A DNA stretch of 17,508 nucleotides from NCBI GenBank assembly GCA_045539595.1, contig JAZQFQ010000047.1, forward strand, positions 1-17,508. The letters run 5' to 3'. Made by a program: the position numbers and the translations under genes. The notes under the pieces are model-generated. The model made no database searches and was not told the DNA's origin. It was given only the letters and a program-made list of their open reading frames with translations. The first letter of the stretch is position 1, and each line of letters starts with the position of its first letter. Positions 13,865-17,508 of the stretch are shown here, piece after piece. Source of the stretch: SIG701 sp045539595. Its GTDB lineage: Bacteria > Bacillota > Clostridia > Oscillospirales > CAG-272.

Positions 13865-16294
13865 TTATTGTTCCGCTTTTTTCAGTCGGGCGTAAGTAGC
13901 CATTAGTTTTTTTGTGCCAACTTTGTCGAAAGCGATCTCGTACAGGACATCACCGCCCATATTTTTGGTGGACAGAATCATGCCCTCGCCAAAGGTTGTG
14001 TGCCGCACCCGATCGCCCGCCGCAAAGGTCGGCAGTGCAGATTTAGCCGCAGGTGCTACAGGGGATGTGGTGCGGGATACCGCAGGCGATGGCGTTCTGC
14101 CAAAGGAGCGGGCAGGGGAATAAGAGGACGTGCCAGTCTTGGCGACCGGGATTCGGTTCTGCATCGGGATAGTGGAGTATGTATCGATTTCCTCCACCAG
14201 TTCCGGTGGGATCTCTTCCGCAAAGCGGGACAGTTGATTATACTGGGTGGAGCCGTTCAGCATCCGGTTGTGTACATGGGTGATGTACAGCTTCTTCTTG
14301 GCGCGTGTGATGGCCACATAGGCCAGCCGCCGTTCTTCCTCAATTTCGTCGGGATTCATAATGGATTGCCGTCCCGGGAATAACCCTTCCTCCATGCCGG
14401 GAAGGAACACAACAGGGAACTCCAGTCCCTTCGCGCTGTGAATGGTCATGAGCACCACGGCATCCGCCGCCTCATCGTATTTATCCACATCGGAAACCAG
14501 AGCCACATCCTCCAAAAATTCCGAGAGGGAAGGCTCGTCCGTGGTCTGTTCATATTGTGCGGCAGATGAGATCAGCTCGCCGATGTTATCGATGCGGTCG
14601 GCTTCTTCGGTGCCGGCAGCCTCCAGCATCTTCCCGTATCCGGTGATCTCCACAACGGACCGGATCAACTCGGAAACCTTCTTCTGCGCCGCCTGGTTTC
14701 GCAGATCATCGATCAATGCAGCGAAGGATTCCATGCTCTTTGCAGCCGCCTGAGGAATCGCTTTGTATGCTGTCGCATGGCGGATAAATTCCAGCATAGA
14801 GTATCCGCTGGCTATGGCCATGGCTTCCGACGTTTGAATGGATTTGTCGCCGATGCCGCGTTTCGGCACGTTGATGATCCGTTTTAGGCGAATGTCGTCC
14901 AGCGGGTTGTTGATCACGCACAGATAGGCGAGAATATCGCGGATTTCCGCGCGATCATAGAACCGCAATCCGCCCAGCATGCGGTAGGGAATTCCGCTTT
15001 TGGCAAGTGCCTGTTCAATGTTGCGGGATTGGGCATTGGTGCGGTACAGCACGGCAAAATCCCGATAGGCATACTTCATTTTGCGCATATCCGTGTGGAT
15101 CTGCTCGCAGAGATAGCGGGCTTCATCGTTCTGGTTGCCCAGTTTGCGGAGCGTGATCCGATCTCCCGCGTCACCCGCTGTCCAGAGTTTTTTATCGTGA
15201 CGGGTGTTGTTTCGTCCGATCACGCCGTTTGCGGCGTCCAGAATATTCTTGGTGGATCGGTAATTCTGTTCCAGTTTAACCACGCGGGCATCTTTGTAGG
15301 TGTGCTCGAAATTCAGGATATTCTCAATCGTAGCGCCGCGGAATTTGTAAATGCTCTGGTCATCGTCGCCCACGACCATGATGTTGTTGTATCCGCCGGA
15401 GAGAAGGATGGTCAGCTGCAGCTGTGCTTTGTTTGTGTCCTGGTACTCATCCACGCACACATAGCGGAACTTGTTCTGCACGTAATCCCGGGCTTCTGCG
15501 TTATCCTCCAGCAGGCGCACGGTCTGCATGATGATATCATCAAAATCCATCAGGTTGGTGGATTTCAGCCGTTCTTGGTAGAGCGCATAAATTTTTGCAA
15601 CCTGTTTCAGTTTAAAATCCACACCGGCTTCCATAGCAAAATCATTCGGTGTCAGGAGCCGATCCTTGGCGCGGCTGATCAAATTCATAACGCTCTTGAT
15701 CGGCAACTGCCGATCATCAATATTCAGTTGCTTCATGCAGGCGGAGATCAGTTTTTTGGAATCGTCCGTATCGCAGATGCCGAAACCGTCACTGTATCCC
15801 AATTCGCCACTCCAGCGGCGCAGAAGGCGCAGACAAACGGAGTGGAACGTACCCGCCCAGATGTCCGATGCCTCCGAACTTTCCTCACCGAAAGCAGATG
15901 CCAGCCGCCCCTTGATTTCCCGCGCCGCCTTATTGGTGAAGGTAATCGCCAGAACGGACCACGCCTTGGGCGGATTTATGGCAAAACGGGTAAGGAATAC
16001 GCCCAACTCCCCCCGGGGGAGATCCTTGGCACGGCGCATTTCCGCAAGAGTGGATTCGTCGATTTCGTAGGGGATAACTTCCGACTGTACGGCATCGCCG
16101 TAGCGGATCAGATGTACGATTCGATTTACCAGAACCGTGGTCTTTCCGCTGCCGGCTCCGGCCAGTATCAAAAGAGGTCCCTTGATCGTATATACGGCTT
16201 GCCGCTGCATATCATTGAGAAAATCATAATACCGATCGAATAATTCTTTTTTTAAGCACATGTATTCCGCGCGGAGATTGAAGTTGTCAGTCAT
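13865..16294 (-). CDS. pcrA: UvrD/PcrA-family DNA helicase
   Basis: An 809-residue superfamily 1 helicase that unwinds DNA 3' to 5' in repair, plasmid replication and removal of stalled complexes. The Q-motif region is LNDMQRQAV (26-34), Walker A is AGAGSGKT (45-52), motif Ia is AITFTNKAAREIKGRL (116-131), Walker B is DEYQDTN (282-288), and motif III is VGDDDQSIYKFRGA (308-321). Later motifs include TIHSAKGLEFPVVFLPGMEEGLFP and EEERRLAYVAITRAKKKLY. A Ser/Thr/Pro-rich linker (about 700-752) joins a C-terminal domain (GDRVRHTTFGEGMILS onward), which in PcrA contacts RNA polymerase. Between Walker A and motif Ia there is an extra stretch of roughly 40 residues (about 66-108) compared with Bacillus PcrA. 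ATG 16294 is used; ATG 16261 is possible. Confidence 0.95.
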   Translation of the reverse strand: MTDNFNLRAEYMCLKKELFDRYYDFLNDMQRQAVYTIKGPLLILAGAGSGKTTVLVNRIVHLIRYGDAVQSEVIPYEIDESTLAEMRRAKDLPRGELGVFLTRFAINPPKAWSVLAITFTNKAAREIKGRLASAFGEESSEASDIWAGTFHSVCLRLLRRWSGELGYSDGFGICDTDDSKKLISACMKQLNIDDRQLPIKSVMNLISRAKDRLLTPNDFAMEAGVDFKLKQVAKIYALYQERLKSTNLMDFDDIIMQTVRLLEDNAEARDYVQNKFRYVCVDEYQDTNKAQLQLTILLSGGYNNIMVVGDDDQSIYKFRGATIENILNFEHTYKDARVVKLEQNYRSTKNILDAANGVIGRNNTRHDKKLWTAGDAGDRITLRKLGNQNDEARYLCEQIHTDMRKMKYAYRDFAVLYRTNAQSRNIEQALAKSGIPYRMLGGLRFYDRAEIRDILAYLCVINNPLDDIRLKRIINVPKRGIGDKSIQTSEAMAIASGYSMLEFIRHATAYKAIPQAAAKSMESFAALIDDLRNQAAQKKVSELIRSVVEITGYGKMLEAAGTEEADRIDNIGELISSAAQYEQTTDEPSLSEFLEDVALVSDVDKYDEAADAVVLMTIHSAKGLEFPVVFLPGMEEGLFPGRQSIMNPDEIEEERRLAYVAITRAKKKLYITHVHNRMLNGSTQYNQLSRFAEEIPPELVEEIDTYSTIPMQNRIPVAKTGTSSYSPARSFGRTPSPAVSRTTSPVAPAAKSALPTFAAGDRVRHTTFGEGMILSTKNMGGDVLYEIAFDKVGTKKLMATYARLKKAEQ

Positions 16295-16331
16295 TGTATA
16301 TCACCGTACCATTTGATTAGTTCAATATAAC

Positions 16332-16360
16332 AGTATAACACATATCCGGTAAAAAAACAA
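16332..16360 (-). promoter_or_regulatory. Probable extended -10 promoter of pcrA
   Basis: TTGTTT (16360-16355), a 17-base spacer and TATACT (16337-16332) lie on the minus strand, with TG one base before the -10 box. It lies 38 bases upstream of the pcrA start codon. Confidence 0.62.
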
Positions 16361-16409
16361 GAAGTGATGGAATATACGGAAAATTTAAACGGTAAACCCA
16401 ATATGACAC

Positions 16410-16438
16410 TTGACCGACCGAAAAAAATGCTGTATAAT
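16410..16438 (+). promoter_or_regulatory. Sigma-A promoter of the DUF512 radical SAM gene
   Basis: TTGACC (16410-16415), a 17-base spacer and a perfect TATAAT (16433-16438) lie about 40 bases upstream of the start codon. It is divergent from the pcrA promoter. Confidence 0.85.
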
Positions 16439-16477
16439 AAATATGTATGCAGTAAAATATCCCCATAGGAGCAAAGA

Positions 16478-17508
16478 ATGGTCAAAATTATTGGAGTATT
16501 GCCGTCATCGTCGGCAGCGCGTGCCGGTATTCAGCCGGAGGATTACCTGATTTCCATCAACGAACGGGAAATCCGCGATGTGTTGGACTATCGGTTCTTT
16601 CTGGCGGAGACGACGATTGTTCTGAAAATTCATCGGGGACCGAATTTGTTCGATGTAACCATCCGCAAAGGAATGTATGACGATATCGGTTTGGAGTTCG
16701 AAACGCCGCTGATGGACAAAAAGCATTCCTGCGAAAACAAATGCATTTTTTGTTTTATTGATCAGCTGCCCAGGGGATTGCGCAAAAGTTTGTATTTCAA
16801 GGATGATGACTCCCGCCTGTCCTTTCTCCACGGCAATTATATCACGCTGACCAATCTGAAGCAGCAGGATGTGGATCGCATCATCGAGATGCACATATCC
16901 CCTGTAAATGTGTCGGTGCACACCACTAACCCGGAATTGCGGGTGAAAATGATGCACAACAAACGGGCCGGCGAGGTGCTGGACTATATCCGCCAGTTTG
17001 CCGAGGCCGGCATCAAACTGCGCGGACAGATCGTTTTGTGCCGCGGGGTGAACGATGGGGCGGAATTGGACCGCACCATGCGGGATCTGGCGCAGTATTA
17101 TCCATCCATGGAAAGCGTTTCCGTGGTACCGGCGGGCTTGACCGCCTATCGTGAGAATCTGTATCCTCTTGAGCCGTTTACACCGGAGGAATGTGCTGCG
17201 GTGATCCGCCAGGTGGATGCCTTTGGCGATGCCTGCTTTGAAAAATACGGCACAAGACTGTTCTTCTGTGCGGATGAGATGTATGTAAAAAGCGGCACGA
17301 CGCTTCCGTCGTATGATCATTGGGAGGAGTTCACCCAGATCGAGAACGGGGTGGGCATGCTTTCCTCCATGGAGCACGAGTTGGATATCGCCCTCTCTCT
17401 GTTGGATGACGCGGAGAAGCAGGCCAAACGCCGCATATCCATAGCCACAGGCGAGGCGGCTTATGCATATATTTGCGGATTGGTTGGAAAGATCAAAGAG
17501 ATCTGCCC
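16478..17508 (+). CDS. PDZ / radical SAM / DUF512 protein of unknown function (partial, cut by the window end)
   Basis: The frame is open from the ATG at 16478 to the right edge, giving 343 residues. Residues 1-65 form a PDZ-like domain (VLPSSSAARAGIQPEDYLISINERE). Then comes a radical SAM iron-sulphur motif, CENKCIFC with Cys85, Cys89 and Cys92 in the classic CxxxCxxC spacing. It continues with FIDQLPRGLRKSLYFKDDDSRLSFLHGNYITLTN, which is strongly conserved in this family as I recall it. The DUF512 region begins after about residue 250. These proteins are widespread in Clostridia, often near the ribosome-assembly GTPase gene der, but their reaction is unknown. The start is set by AGGAG six bases upstream. 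The end of the protein and the downstream neighbours are outside the window. Confidence 0.93.
   Translation, partial: MVKIIGVLPSSSAARAGIQPEDYLISINEREIRDVLDYRFFLAETTIVLKIHRGPNLFDVTIRKGMYDDIGLEFETPLMDKKHSCENKCIFCFIDQLPRGLRKSLYFKDDDSRLSFLHGNYITLTNLKQQDVDRIIEMHISPVNVSVHTTNPELRVKMMHNKRAGEVLDYIRQFAEAGIKLRGQIVLCRGVNDGAELDRTMRDLAQYYPSMESVSVVPAGLTAYRENLYPLEPFTPEECAAVIRQVDAFGDACFEKYGTRLFFCADEMYVKSGTTLPSYDHWEEFTQIENGVGMLSSMEHELDIALSLLDDAEKQAKRRISIATGEAAYAYICGLVGKIKEIC

Noticed and set aside
16505..17377. 290-codon minus-strand frame under the DUF512 gene
   Set aside because: The plus strand has the promoter, AGGAG site and radical SAM cysteines; the minus frame has none of these.
1..17508. CRISPR arrays, transposases, tRNA/rRNA genes, SRP RNA, defence or toxin-antitoxin genes
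   Set aside because: No periodic direct repeats, mobile-element proteins, recognisable structured RNA genes or defence-family motifs were seen anywhere in the window.

Overview
The window is ordinary core chromosome of a low-to-mid GC Gram-positive bacterium. It is most likely an anaerobic Clostridia member of the Oscillospirales/Ruminococcaceae kind. This rests on the ylxM-ffh-rpsP-khpA order, a DUF4830 protein, a PDZ/radical-SAM/DUF512 protein, a bacterial egsA/araM homologue, an archaeal/eukaryotic-type prolyl-tRNA synthetase, strong sigma-A promoters (TTGAC-17-TATAAT) and AGGAGG-type ribosome binding sites. The lineage is inference. I see no rRNA, tRNA, CRISPR array, insertion sequence, phage gene or defence island, and no stretch over 300 bases lacks a gene.

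Layout, left to right. (1) 1-3079, minus strand: a marR-abcA-abcB operon with overlapping genes, encoding a MarR repressor and a heterodimeric ABC exporter. Its sigma-A promoter carries a perfect 6-2-6 palindrome at the transcription start. (2) 3114-3687, minus strand: a one-membrane-segment DUF4830 protein with its own terminator. (3) 3772-5648, plus strand: a glycerol-1-phosphate dehydrogenase gene (egsA/araM) broken by a one-base frameshift near 4440, then, one base later, a small orphan winged-helix protein with a receiver-like but Asp-less N-terminus, then a bidirectional terminator. (4) 5656-7139, minus strand: type I glutamine synthetase whose adenylylation tyrosine is replaced by Phe. 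(5) 7205-8194, minus strand: L-lactate dehydrogenase and terminator. (6) 8253-10624, minus strand: the SRP/ribosome operon ylxM-ffh-rpsP-khpA, driven by a full-consensus extended -10 promoter and closed by a strong terminator directly after khpA. (7) 10639-13842, minus strand: proS-rodA, a terminator, then a VanZ-family gene. (8) 13865-16360, minus strand: PcrA/UvrD helicase. (9) 16410 to the right edge, plus strand, divergent from pcrA: a PDZ-radical SAM-DUF512 protein cut by the window end.

Functionally these are housekeeping genes (protein targeting, translation, wall synthesis, DNA repair, nitrogen assimilation, fermentation) plus a self-regulated drug or toxin exporter and a small lipid-related locus. 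No complete new multi-gene system is evident. The observations most worth a second look are the frameshifted egsA with its uncharacterised winged-helix partner, the marR operator, the Tyr-to-Phe change in glutamine synthetase, and the DUF512 radical SAM protein of unknown role.
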